Assembly (NCBI GenBank): GCA_018389105.1
Contig: JACATO010001050.1
Location: forward strand, 188,501-252,500
DNA: 64,000 bases
DNA from: Nautilus pompilius
Taxonomy: Eukaryota; Mollusca; Cephalopoda; Nautilida; Nautilidae
Reading direction: 5' to 3'
Made by a program: the position numbers and the translations under genes. The notes under the pieces were generated by a model. The model saw nothing but the letters and a program-made list of their open reading frames with translations, did no database searches and was not told the DNA's origin. Positions 24,766 through 36,870 of the stretch are shown piece by piece (the first letter of the stretch is position 1; each line of letters starts with the position of its first letter).

Positions 24766-25898
24766 AACCAATATGAATATTTTAAACTGTAACAATTTTG
24801 TATAAATGTCATCTAAAAATCAGTTTTCAATTACCAATGATGTAGTTTGATTATTACTTGGTAGCAATGACCATTTTCATAATCAAAGAAAATTACTGAT
24901 CAACAGTAAAACTTAATCTACACCAAACAGTTAATAAGAGACATTTCTTGCATCTTGTGAGGAAAAAACAAACAAACAAGTAAGCAAAACTAAAAGCAAA
25001 GTGGTTTCCTGAAAACTAAGTTGATTAATCTAAAACTAAAAGTCTCTTTGGCCAAAACAAACAGGAATACAAGCTTTAGCACAGCGAGTTCATACATTTC
25101 AGAATGTTAACCAACTGCCACTAAGCCAGGAACACCTGCTCAACTCCCAGAGATCACTTGCAATGATAGAAGACATGATTCACAATGTTGTACCTACATT
25201 CACTAAATGCATCTTAAATTCTAAAATTCAAAGAGCAAGAAGACTATCAGAACATTTTGGTTAAAATTTGCCTGAGAATAAATTGAAATGTTTATTAATT
25301 TGTGCACGACTTTTCAGAACAGTCTACGCCTATTTTACACGGAATTGGTTTACATTATTGATAACAAACAGAAACTATTCTGCAAATGCATTCTGTACAT
25401 ATATCTTTTTGTAACATAATAAACAAGTGTTCCCTTCATTGCTATCAATATAGGAGTAAAACAGTATGACTTTACTACAAAGTAGCAAGGGGTTAGAGAA
25501 CCAAAACACTGCCCTTGTATAAAGTAATATCTTCCCTACAAATTTGTATAATAAATACCAGATCAGTATATTTATTCATTGAAAGACTTTTTTTTTGTAT
25601 TTTTAAAAATATAAGTGGAGTACTCTATTAAATAATAAAGTTTTCTTATCCAGTTCATTTATGTTTTGGAAAATTTAAATTAAGAAAAATAAATAAATAA
25701 AAAATGAGTGCAAATTTATATAAAAACAATTAGTCTGTATAACAAGAAATGTGTGTTCTGGAATTTAAAAAAATACAGGTCAGTAAAAATGAAAAAAAGA
25801 TGCCCCCCATTTAATTCTGTTTATTTTCTTCAACTTGTTTCATTTAACATTCCATTATCATTACCTGAGTAAATAGTTTATTATAAATTATGCAATCA

Positions 25899-26093
<195 letters not shown>

Positions 26094-26777
26094 TCAATGT
26101 TATTCCTTAGAAAGCTAAAAACCATTCTGAAACTTGTAAAACATTTTCTAAATGTCATTGCATTCTCTCTTACACTGTAATTTATTTCGTGCAATGTACA
26201 CAGAGTGGCTTTGTTGTTATTTTTAAAGATATATTTTTTCAGCAAATTGTGACAGTACAAATGTTCCTAAATCATGAAAAGTAAACCAATATTAGAAATT
26301 TATTGCTAGCTAAGTGTGCCCCACACTACCAAGCAAATCTGTCTGTATGTGCACGTGTATTTTGAGAGAGAGAAAGATATATAGACTTGTAATTTTAGAC
26401 TAATGAAGGAGTTAGTTTTCTCTGATGAATTTTCAGAAAAATCAACCTTTGGTACTGATGGTGATTTGATAAGCAAAAGGTTTTGACAGACAGCAGCTGA
26501 AACTGATCCAAGTTTAATCACTATTCATTGAGCAGGAGACAACTGGATAGCCACATCTTGATTCCTCATGTTAATTGGAATATTTTAAAAAAAAAATAAA
26601 AGGTAGATAGATAGAAAGAGAATTCTGAACATTTCACAAGATGGTAACAGTTAATTAATCAAGTTCAAGTGAATAAAAATCCAGCAATTTATGCTACATC
26701 AAATTCTATTCTCAACCATGTATTAATGGTCAAACTATTAACATTTCACAGTAACTGACTAAAAGAACTGCCTTTGA

Positions 26778-27010
26778 ATGGCATGATAATCTGGTGGTTA
26801 AATGACTGGACTGCTAAGGCTGAGAGCCCAAGTTCAAATGTCGGCCACAAGCAGTTCCATTTCAAAACTTCCCCAGTGCAAAAATGAGGAATTCTAGTCA
26901 GGTCTTTCATTAGATCAACTAAAGTTGGAGTGCACCAAGCACTTTCATGCTAACCACAGTTTCCAGTCTCATGCACCCTTTCTTCCAAGTTTCAGCTTAT
27001 GTTAACAGTT
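26778..27010 (+). repeat. tRNA-derived SINE-like element, copy E
   Basis: The head reads TGATAATCTGGTGGTTA, then about 50 bases later a B-box-like AGTTCAAATG at 26831-26840. The body is unlike copies A to D, apart from the GGAATTCTAGTCAGG-type stretch. It is probably an older or different tRNA-SINE family. Confidence 0.45.
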
Positions 27011-27584
27011 GGGTCAATATGGATTAAGACAACAACAAAAGAAATGTTTTGATAACTGAATAAAAAAGAATATTAGCAGCACACCTTCATAGTTCAATGT
27101 CTGCATGTTTTATGAAATGCATTTCAAACTTGCAACCTCTTATTATAGTCAGAAATATTCAGACTACATTGACAATTAGATAAATCAATGGTTGAATACA
27201 GGGTATTATATATTTAAAATGTCATTGTTATATTTGAATTTAATTTTCTTTTAAGTTCATAGAGACATAATGCTGCTGCTGTCGGAGAGATTTTCAAGTA
27301 CTCATCAAGCCTTACAATATATAACATAAACCTTAACACAACACAAATAAAAGGAGACAAAGATTTATGAACTGCAAGGTCCAGATGAATTTCAATTTCC
27401 TCCACTTGTGTGTTTTGTACACCACACTTAAACTAGTAGCTTCACTACCAGGGAAATGCCACACATTCAACCAACTAAAAAATGGATCATCTCAATATAT
27501 TTCGCAAGTGTGGTGGCTTAAGTGATTCCTTGTTTGAAAATTAGGTAAACACTAGACTTTATATAACTTTTAGGTTGTTGTTAT

Positions 27585-28521
27585 TTAATCCTTTCCAATT
27601 CAAGTCAGCCAGAAATAGCCCAGCACTGATGAGCCAGTCATCTGATGACCACTTCTACCTATACTATGGGCAATACACACAGAAGGATGCTGATCCACAT
27701 TATCACTTCCTCTGGATATTTATATTTCTTCTTTTTTCTGCAAAAGTCATTGTACTAGTCTAGTGAAGCTACTAGTGTGGACTATGCGTGTTATCTTGTT
27801 TGTTTATTCACTTGATACATGATGGAATCCAAGAATGAATCCTTTCTTTCTGGTGATGTGGAGATCTCAAGTGATCATACCTTGAATCTCTCATCATTTA
27901 GCTGGTTGGATGGTGATGAAAAATGGAGAAATGACAGAGTGACAGAGCAACAACAAGAATGAGAAGAGCAAGGTGCTCAGGTACTCAAGCAGAGTTAGAG
28001 TCATCTGCAGCTGATCAACAGGCCAGGGTTTTTGCATTCTGCTGGCCTGAAGATTGATGTCCCTGCTAATGTGAGACCAATGTATTTCTTCCCCCACTGC
28101 GGCTGAGGAGTCTAACCACCATGCCACACAGAAACATAACTATAAATCTGTGCTGTCCATTGAGGATTACTGAAATGAGGATGACAGACTTAGTGTCAAA
28201 AGTAATGACAGTGAGAAGATTCAAGAAACCCAATCATTGTTGGCACTCTGTGACAAGTCTGGTGATTTTATGCTACATTCTTTTTTTTTTTTTTACTTTC
28301 TGCACCAGCAATTGAATTTTTCTTTTCATTTTCTGGACATACTTTTAAAATTTTGATTAATAAACTGTGTGCTAAGTCATTTGTGCTATTTGAGTCACCC
28401 CATGACTTAATGTTTTTTAAATCATTTAAATCTGGTAGGTGCATTTTGAGCAGCCATCTTGGAAATTATCTGAATGTTTATGCATGTAAAATACTGCGTT
28501 TTCTGAAAAGCAAAGGGTTAA
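27585..28521 (+). mobile_element. piggyBac-like non-autonomous element, copy 2
   Basis: Bounded by TTAA at 27585-27588 (then TCCTTTCC) and TTAA at 28518-28521 (then CCCTTTGCTTTTCAG in reverse), a piggyBac-style end. The inner sequence matches copy 1 in several blocks. A short frame near 27822 (ESKNESFLSGDVEISSD) looks like the acidic N-terminal part of a transposase but soon meets stops. Apparently it derives from a larger element by deletion. Confidence 0.7.
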
Positions 28522-28792
28522 TTGGTGCTTCCAAAAGCCTCATAAATTTCATGCTATCTGAAAATATGAAATTAGTTTAGCTAGAAACCCATATATTAAA
28601 AAAAAAAAAAAGCCACTAAACAATTAGAATTTAAATATACTGATTTCCAAAGGTTAAGCAAAAACAAAAAGAAAAATATTTGCAGAATGGTTAAAATTTT
28701 TAATCAAAGAAATATGTAAATAAGTTTCAGTACAAACATGCAAATTACCTTTAGTACAAAGACATGAAAAAAAAAAAAAAGGTTTGTGTTTA

Positions 28793-29992
28793 CATCAGTT
28801 TTGGCACTTTTAGGATATATGTTTGGAAAGGCAAGTTTACAAGTGGGTACTCATACTTGTTTGTAATATTCTGTAAGGTAGGGAGCTACTGGTAAGATAA
28901 AGGACGGACAGTCACAGACCTAGGAGGGAAAATGGCTAAATGTGAACAGAAGTGTGGCTTCTTGGCTATGGAGACAATTTAAAGTGCTTGGAGATATTGT
29001 CTAAGATCAATGTCCACCATGGGTCACAACTGCAGCAGATGATTGCTATGCATCACTTTTCCCCTCTTGAAGCAGAACTTCATGACCCCTCAGTAGCCAC
29101 AAGGATTTGTTATCAGCTTCAACCATACACAAGAGTCTGCATGAAAAAGGATTTCATGCGAGACAACTTGAGGTGTATATCCCCTTGACCTGCTGCCACA
29201 AACAGAAGTGGTTGAACTGGTGCAATGAACATGTTGCTTGAATACCACATGAGTGGATCCGTATGCTCTACCAATAAGTCAATATTTAGTCTTCAATGGG
29301 ACTCATGCATGTACTCTGAAGGCAACAATGGAACACACAACCAGCCCACAAACATAATTAAAAAGGGGATCACTAAAATGGTGAAGGTGTGATGGTAAGA
29401 GGTGGAATTTCATTAAGTTGGCATACAAACTTGCATGTGTTTCATTGACGTACCCTGACTGCAATGAGATATAGGAATGAAATTCTGAATCCCTAAGTCA
29501 GACCATATGCAAGTACATTTTAATTGACAATAACGCTTGTCCACATAAAGCGCACTTACTGGACCAAAATACTCAAGACCAAACTATTACCCACACGATA
29601 TGACCAGCACATTCTCCTGAGCTAAATCTTATTGAGAACATTTGTGATGCTTTAGGAAAATGTGTCATCTCCCTCCAACCCACTCCAATCTTCTTTGTTA
29701 AGACAATAAACTTTATCGCCCACTGTTCTTGTTGACGGGTTATAAATAGCATGCAAAGCAGTTGAGAGTCATGTATAGCCATCACTGGGTGGGGGATCAC
29801 ATCTCTCAGCGACTACCACTAAATCATTTTTTGTGTTAGAATTCCTGCTTGTTTCCTTTACACTCCAAAAAATGTATAATTTAAATATTTCTTTACATTA
29901 AGAGGAATTTATGTTCATCATTTGGTGAATAAAAATTTAACAATTTTGGAAATATTTTTGTTTGATTGTTGCTTAAATTTTGAAAACTAGTG
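28793..29992 (+). mobile_element. Tc1-like DNA transposon, degenerate
   Basis: Ends resemble each other: TACATCAGTTTTGGCACTTT at 28791-28810 against TACACTAGTTTTCAAAATTT read in reverse from 29994. The plus strand carries a decayed transposase spread over several frames: a DD.Y helix-turn-helix remnant, LHEKGFHARQLEVYIPLT near 29138, a GVMVRGGISLSW motif near 29387 (family MVWGGI), LTAMRYRNEILNP near 29457, LIDNNACPHKAHLLDQ near 29522, and HSPELNLIENICDALGK near 29610. The catalytic aspartate just before Asn-Ala has become asparagine (IDNNA where IDDNA is usual). The order and motifs are clear although no long open frame survives. Confidence 0.75.
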
Positions 29993-30182
29993 TATCTGGA
30001 AAAAATAATATAGTGGCATATAAAAGCCATTTTCAGATTGAACTTAATTTAACTAAATAGAGCATCCAGAAAACTGGAAGTAAATTTTTAAATATACCTC
30101 TCATAAAATCCTTCATATAAATATGTATATATTAAATTACTATCATGCTGCTGAAATGATCAAAAGTTTTATTTTCCTTAAA

Positions 30183-30183
<1 letters not shown>

Positions 30184-30234
<51 letters not shown>
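30184..30234. repeat. (AAT)n microsatellite
   Basis: About 17 uninterrupted AAT units, 75 bases from the donor of PBX exon b. It produces a spurious open frame with a run of asparagines on the plus strand. Confidence 0.97.
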
Positions 30235-30235
<1 letters not shown>

Positions 30236-30308
30236 GCCACATATTAACATGCAGTTTTCTTTGAAAAAAAAAGAAGGAAGAAAGGCTAATGTGACCAAAA
30301 ATATTTAC

Positions 30309-30499
30309 CTGGCATCTAGAAATCTAGACCGTAGTATCATCACTGCTTCACATGTGCTCTGCTTCAACTGCATTTCTATAGCAGCAAATTTCTTCCGAAT
30401 TATGCTAACCATACGTTCTATTTCCTTTGGTGCAATTGGACGGGTACGACTCTGCTCCCGAAGAAGGTTGACAACGTGACTTGTGAACTCATTACATGC
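30309..30499 (-). CDS. PBX: PBX/extradenticle homeobox gene, exon b (PBC-B domain)
   Basis: Internal exon following directly from the LEKYEQ end of exon a. The acceptor is ttctcag at 30500-30506 and the donor CAG|gtaaat has its GT at 30308-30307. It is 191 bases long, 63 codons plus two bases of an arginine codon. The translation starts [16 protein letters not shown], continues [20 protein letters not shown], and ends [17 protein letters not shown]. This is the PBC-B half of the PBC domain, which contacts MEIS/PREP partners and controls nuclear localisation in the family. The sequence is closer to invertebrate PBC proteins than to vertebrate PBX1. A long (AAT)n microsatellite lies about 70 bases past the donor, inside the intron. 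Confidence 0.97.
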
Positions 30500-32149
30500 C
30501 TGAGAATAAAAACAACAGATAATCAGTTTTAAATTGTACAGTGTTCACTACTTTTTCTATAGCTCAAAATTTCTAATAATCTGCCTGATGTCCAATAAAT
30601 GTGAAATTTGTACAGCAAAGTTGTTCTGGCAACCCTAGCAACTAAAGACTACAATGTTCATGACATTTATGCTGTACCATAAAAGAATTGAGCCAAGATC
30701 AACCTGAGGCAGAGCAGGAAGGTAGATGGATGGGCTGGGCCTCTGGAAAATAAAAAAACCAAACATTCTTTCTTTAAAAGACCAAGAAGTTGGGTCAGAG
30801 GATTTGTTGTGAGCAAATCAAACCAAACTGGTGCTATTGAAATGCATGAATTTTTGCTATGCAGAAAAAGTTGTGTGCCAGTTTGTGAAGAGAAATAAAG
30901 CAAAGAGAATGCCAATGTATGAACAACAGTGGGAAGAAGGTCCATTCCAGAATGCATGAAAAGAAATTATCACATATCCCATACCAACAAACTGGAGGCC
31001 AATGTATCGTGAAGCTACTTCATCAAAATACATCGACACTGGCACCAACTCAAAGAAAGGTAAAACACCCCCAGTGATCAACTGTTTGCCAACTAGACTG
31101 AAGGAGATTTTAAAGGAGTAATGAATAGCAAAATATCGCAAATCCCCATCTGTTTAAAAATGCCAAATATCGCAAATCAAACAGCATGAGCAAGGACAAC
31201 AGTCCAAACAAATGTGATCAATCTATCATGGCCACACTAAGAACGTCCACAAGAACCAAAGCTGGACAGTGCTATAAACAAAATAAATAGGGTATTACGG
31301 AAAACAAAGTAAAGTTAATGTAGCTGTATGGCTGAAACTCTGAGCAGTATAATACGAAGACTTTATGCCCAAACAAGAAAATGACAGACCACATAGCGGC
31401 AAAAAGCAGCATTCCCGAAGTTATTAAAATTTAACAAATATACACAATTAGCATAAAACTAATCTGCATATAAGATCTATTTTCAAAAATTAAAAAAAAA
31501 ACACTAGTAGAATACTAATAAAAACATTTGCAAAAATTACTGTCTTACTGTAAATATCTTGAATTATGAGAAAACTATTTACATAAAGAAACAATGTAAA
31601 ACTTTAAAAAAAAGTTTTGTATAATTATTAATCAAAACATGAAACAAAATATCATTTTCTTTTAAATTATAAACTTTAACATTAAACAGCCACCCACTTC
31701 TTTAGAAATATTTCAGTACGTGAATATCATGTACAGAAAAGTTTACTATGTGTAGACATGATGACCCTTGATCACTGCATTTACAGAATCTAAATGAAAA
31801 TCAGCCATCTCAGTTTGAATCAGTTTTAGCAGACTCCAAAGTCCTTTTCACCAATGGTGTATCTGTATCAGCAACAAACATTGTTTATTCATGATGTATG
31901 CTTATTGTTTCTTGATGCATCCTACCACTAGATATCATCTTGTTTGGTAATGCTTTGAAAAGTGCAAGTGATAAGTGCTCCTTGTCTGAGCACATCATTA
32001 TCACATCACTAATCACAACACTGCACTTAAAAGAGATGCTCATGTGGTGGTTGTGCCAGATAATGTGCGTGCGTTTTTACCATATTGGGTGCAACACCAA
32101 TTCTTTCCTACGCATTCACTCATTCATTTGAAATTCTCATAGCAAGCAT

Positions 32150-33150
32150 CATGTACCATGAGTTGAAACCATCAAAGAATAAAAGCCACGTGACCAACTT
32201 CAAGACAGACATTGCAGATTATGCAAAACCTACAATTAATAAGGCAGAAAGAAAAATTTGAAGTGAAAACAAAAAAAAAAAAAAAAAAAAAGCTGAGTAG
32301 GGAAAACTTTTTACAGATTTTCCCAAGACCAGAATTTACTAATATTTGGGAGTGGTTGAAAACAGAGATACTGAATTAGATCAAAAAATTTTTAACTGGT
32401 TTTCCAAATGTCATGATTATGGCATGCAAATTTTTATTTCCACTGGCCACACAGATTTAGGCACTCCACCATATCTACGAGACAGAAAACTATGATGAAA
32501 AAATAGGAAAAGGTGGAAACATTCCAGTGATACATCATTAAAATGTGATGACTCCATAAGCACTTCAATGCCAATATCAGAAACATGGGTGAGCAGCTGT
32601 ATTTCAACACGCTGGACAGCGTGACTTTATGCCACTCCAGGGAGAAAGCCATTTTAATCAGAACTAGAAATTAAAAAAAGCCAGAATCTCAGTACTGCTT
32701 GAAGCAATGGCTGATGGCTAAAAGCTATCCTCCCATATTGTTTTGAAAAGGAAATAAGAACTGTCTGCTTTGACAATTCCAGCAAGAGTTTTAGTCAGGA
32801 TAGGTCCACATGGTTGAATGAATGAAGATATATCCTCCTCTACTGGGTGTAAAATGTGGAATCATTACACCCAACAAAAGCTACTTGTTTGGGATGTGTT
32901 TAAGGTATGCAGGACTAAGTCGGTAAAAAGACAGTGAGCAAGCATAATACACAAGGTGTCGGCAACTCAGACCCCTGCAATGATTCCAGGTGGTCTAGTA
33001 CAACTAGCTGATGGAATTTCTCATCACTTGATGAAATCAGGTAGTTTCAAGCAACTAAATACAACTAGCGTATTCAATGCTCTAAAGAGCAAAGATGAAA
33101 ATTTGTGGAATGTTCTGATTTAGTCATTGATGAACTGGAGTTTCCAGTAT
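32150..33150 (+). pseudogene. Pogo-type (DDE_1, POGK/jerky-like) transposase relic
   Basis: The plus strand shows, in order and across frames, an N-terminal KTDIADYAKPTINKAERKI segment near 32200 and a CENP-B-type helix-turn-helix stretch TELDQKIFNWFSKCHDYGMQ near 32370. Then come SVLLEAMADG and IVLKRK near 32690-32750 (the catalytic-core beta strand), KLLVWDVFKV near 32880 with the second catalytic Asp, and MIPGGLVQLADGI near 32980. A C-terminal FKQLNTTSVFNALKSKDENL follows near 33050. These correspond to POGK-like domesticated or transposon proteins. Stops, frameshifts and a poly-A insertion at 32271-32291 show it is dead. It differs from the TIGD1-like element at 45 kb. Confidence 0.6.
32271..32291. 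repeat. A21 homopolymer
   Basis: Poly-A inside the pogo-type relic; it might mark the tail of a small retroposon. Confidence 0.95.
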
Positions 33151-33707
33151 CGTATCATCAAAATATGAATTGTTAGGTGATGTATGAGAGGTAGCTGGAG
33201 CAGCTTGCCATGAAAAGGTCTAGTGATATCAAAAAGTGACTCACTGAAGTTAAAATGCATTTGATTTGTGCCCATTTGCATGTAAATTTGTTAAGAAAAC
33301 GTTTTCAAGTTTATTTTTTTAAATTCTTTCATTACATTTAAATATATGCTATCTGTCATGTATGTTCAGTGTTAGTTGTATTGTCATTTGGAGACATTCT
33401 CATAGTTTATTTCCTTCCTACATAGCGATACATCAACCATTACTGATCATAAGGTGGTTTGGGTTTCATTTTCAGTTTTAAGATGATTTAGACTTTTTTG
33501 GCTCCATAATCACCCAGGTGGCAATTAGAATCTATATAGTGTTAGCAAGCAAAAATGTTGAATAACTTTTTTATTTGTAACAAATCTTGGTATATACAGT
33601 CTTGCTGCATAGATTTAGAAATTTGAAATGATAACCATGAAAAGAACATGATTAAATTTAAGAATTCCAAAAACATCCTCTCTGGTACATCTTTTGATAC
33701 AACTGGG

Positions 33708-34000
33708 AGGCAGGCAGCATGGTAATCCAGTGGTAGACTACTAAGGTAAAGGACCTGAGTTTGATTCCTGCAAGGTACCAACTTAGTTTAGTATATCTCC
33801 CGGACATGGCTTCTTTTAGTTCTTCTCCACCAGCCAGGCACTCTAGTTTTCTTCCATATCTTAAAAGTGAAGAGTTCTAATAGGGATTTCCTGACCAAAG
33901 ATGGAAGTGCTGAGCCCCATTGGCAACAGTTCCTAGCAGACAACTGCTGTACTACACTCCATCACAAGGATTGCCTCCCTTGTAGGATCGGTGTACAGAA
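33708..34000 (+). repeat. tRNA-derived SINE, copy D (head and body)
   Basis: The A-box region is ATGGTAATCCAGTGGTAGAC at about 33719-33738, and the B-box-like AGTTTGATTCC is at about 33758-33768. The body shares AGTTCTAATAGGGATTTCCT with copies A and B. It ends in an A run near 34000. Confidence 0.6.
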
Positions 34001-34879
34001 AAAAAACCAAATTATGGAGATGGTCAATCCATTGCCAAATTGTAACTAGTGATAATCTTAGTGGCAATTATCATCAAATTTCTGAAAATCCAATGGGTGG
34101 CAATGAACCAAACTAATTCTTATTCTGATTGTTATCTTGTAATATATGGAAAACTTTAAATGGTCTTCTTCTTGCCTGTAGTAGTAATAGGATGGTGCTA
34201 ATTTCTTAGGACAATGTACATAGCTAACCATCAGTGATGGCACAGGTGCCTCCCTGGTATGACTAACAGAACAGAATGGTGGGCAAAAGTGATAACAACT
34301 TACCACACGAAATGATTAACGAAAAAAGCATTTATTTTATACCCTCCACATCTCAAAGAAAATGAATGCGAGTCTAATCATCAGCTGATTGACTATTTTT
34401 ATACCTTTATTTCCAACCCTGCAGAGCTAAATTAATCTAGAGCCAGCCAACACTCTTTGTTGAGCTAGAATGCATTGAAAGATGCGAACATTTTCATAGC
34501 TTAATGTGTTTTAGATAAGTAGATTTTATTAGGAACAAAATTGTATTTATTATTCTCGCCATTCAACCCCCCCATCTCACACACAAAGTTTAAACTTAAT
34601 TCTATTAATGATCATTAACAAATTTCTTAGTTCTCCATTAGTCTCAGAACACAATGGGTGCATCTGCTAGCAGGTTGTTCATCAACAAATATCAGCTACT
34701 GATAACTATTTTACATCTAATATATCAATGTTTTAACATTTGGCAAAATGTTCTAAGTATTTCAGAACAAACAACATAAGATTTCTTTTTGTGGGGAGAG
34801 CTATCTGATTATCCAGCAAACAAATAGTGTTTTGTACTGTAAACATTGGCCTGTTTAACCTGGGATATTCAAATTTGAG

Positions 34880-36570
34880 GGCTAGTTGGACATTGCTCAG
34901 CAATGAGGACAAAGAACTAAATCAGTAAAATGAAATACTGCTGGTGGTAATTAATGAGTGACATGGTTAGAGACTAACAGAAGATATGTCAGAACTTCAA
35001 CCTTGAACTCAAGGCATAGAGCCAACAATAATGAAGAAATCACACTGGAGCTACAGATATACGGTAACTGATTCCTCTCAACAAGATATGGACATGGAAA
35101 TGGATGTGTTGTCCATAATTTTCAATACTACACTTTCAAAAAAAAGAGTAAAAACACCCAGAAACATGTATTCCAGTTTCAAAGAATGTCTTGTTAATTC
35201 ATAAAACAGCCTCACAGACCAATATCTGCGACAATTCCAGCAAACTGAACAACTATTGCACGGTCTTCATTAAGGACTCACTCCACTTCCATTGTATCTT
35301 ACTGAATGATTCAAAGGTAATTCAATAAACAATGTATGGTATATTTACACTACTCAGACTTTTCTAATTGTATAGTTTAAATTCTTTTGGTTTATTCTGT
35401 ATATTTAGTGCTGCAACAGGTGAAAACACATTTCAAATTATCAAACAGTGAAATGAGGGGCAAAACATTTGTGCTGAGAATGTTGTTTTCCTGACAACAG
35501 ATGGTACATCTGTGATTCAAGGTAAAAGTGTTTCATCACAAGTATGTGAGCAGTCAAAACTGTTCATTTTTAAACAGCCCTGAAGTGCTATATAGACAAA
35601 AAAAAGAAATAAAACTTTAAAACAAATAAGATTCTGTAGAAAATGTCCTTTTGTTCATGTTTCAGCTCAGCACCAAGAGGTTAGATAAATTTGCCAATTT
35701 ATGGAACTTAATAAAGTTGCTCAGAGACAAATTTATCCTTTATTATTTTTTTTCAAATTAGATGGTTGCCCTTAAATTGGTGGTCAATAATTTTAGAATC
35801 TGCTTGATGACCCAAATCAGCTGTTGAATGAAGCAACAGATGTTGCTATCTTAAGCCAGAGCAAATACAAATCTTTGAAAGTCTCTATAAACCAGCCTTA
35901 AAACTGTACCCAACCTTCCTTAAGGATATCCTTCCTCTCTTTGAAGCTATCAACATTGAACCGGAATCAACATCCCAAAATATTTACCAGCTGTACAAAG
36001 CAATCATAACACACAAATTAGTTTTCTAAAGACCCATATTGATCAACTTGTGACCCAGACATCATCATTCCTGTATCTGACGTTAATTTTCCTTGTTATG
36101 CTTCAAGGCTGCTTTAACAGAATAAACTGATAGTATGTTTTTGAATGCTGAATTAGATGAAATATGAAGAATTATCATTCATTTGTTCTAACTAAAGATT
36201 TTGAAATAAGGTTCCTGAGATAAAACAAAATTACCACAGTTTTTATTTCACAAATCTAAGAAGAAAGACGAGGCGGCGGCTTGACACAGAAAAGTTGCAT
36301 GAAGCTGTTCCTTATCTGAACAGGATAGGCTAGATTACTGGCATGACAAGTAATGTGACTGAAATGTTGTGAAGCTCAGGTCCAAACCTTGCAAAATTCT
36401 GGCACCCATGGTGAAAGGTTGTCTCTGTTTCTTTTTTCTTTCTATTTTATGCCAAAGCTCTGAAATGGCAGCAGTTGAAAAAGCATTTTTCACCATGAAG
36501 TATGAAAAAGAGCCAGAGGTCAGGGCTTATATAACCACACCAACACATCTCATTCTAGACTGGCTTTGAC
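34880..36570 (+). pseudogene. hAT-like (zinc-finger/KIAA1586-type) transposase relic
   Basis: Plus-strand pieces in different frames: CAENVVFLTTDGTSVIQGK near 35470 (the first catalytic TDG region of hAT-type proteins), YKPALKLYPTFLKDILPLF near 35890 followed by IYQLYKAIITHKL, and a C-terminal MAAVEKAFFTMKYEKEPEVR near 36460. Together they resemble the zinc-finger/hAT proteins common in animal genomes. The fragments are short and interrupted by many stops, so the family assignment is moderate. Confidence 0.45.
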
Positions 36571-36784
36571 AAAAAGCAACCAAAAAATTTCCCATTTAGC
36601 AATCCCTTCTGGGGATAATTTTAATTACTCCTACCTGGCTTATGCTTGGTTTTTGAATCCATAGAATAAAAAAAAGCAATCATTCTATTTAGTCTATTCT
36701 TATTTGCGTAAAAAGAATGCTCATGATAAGTCAAGGCGACTAAAGGTTCCAGACCAGCCAACTGTCAGGGAAATTTAGAGTAAC

Positions 36785-36870
36785 AAAAAAAAAAAAAAAA
36801 AAAACATAACTAAATAAAATTGAATTTCCATACAAAATTTTACAATACCAAAAACCCACACACACACACA
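36785..36870. repeat. A20 homopolymer and (CA)n tract
   Basis: A run of A at 36785-36804 and CA units at 36857-36870. Confidence 0.93.

Noticed and set aside
30123..30479. 118-codon plus-strand open frame with a long Asn run
   Set aside because: The Asn run is the (AAT)n microsatellite and the rest is the antisense of PBX exon b.
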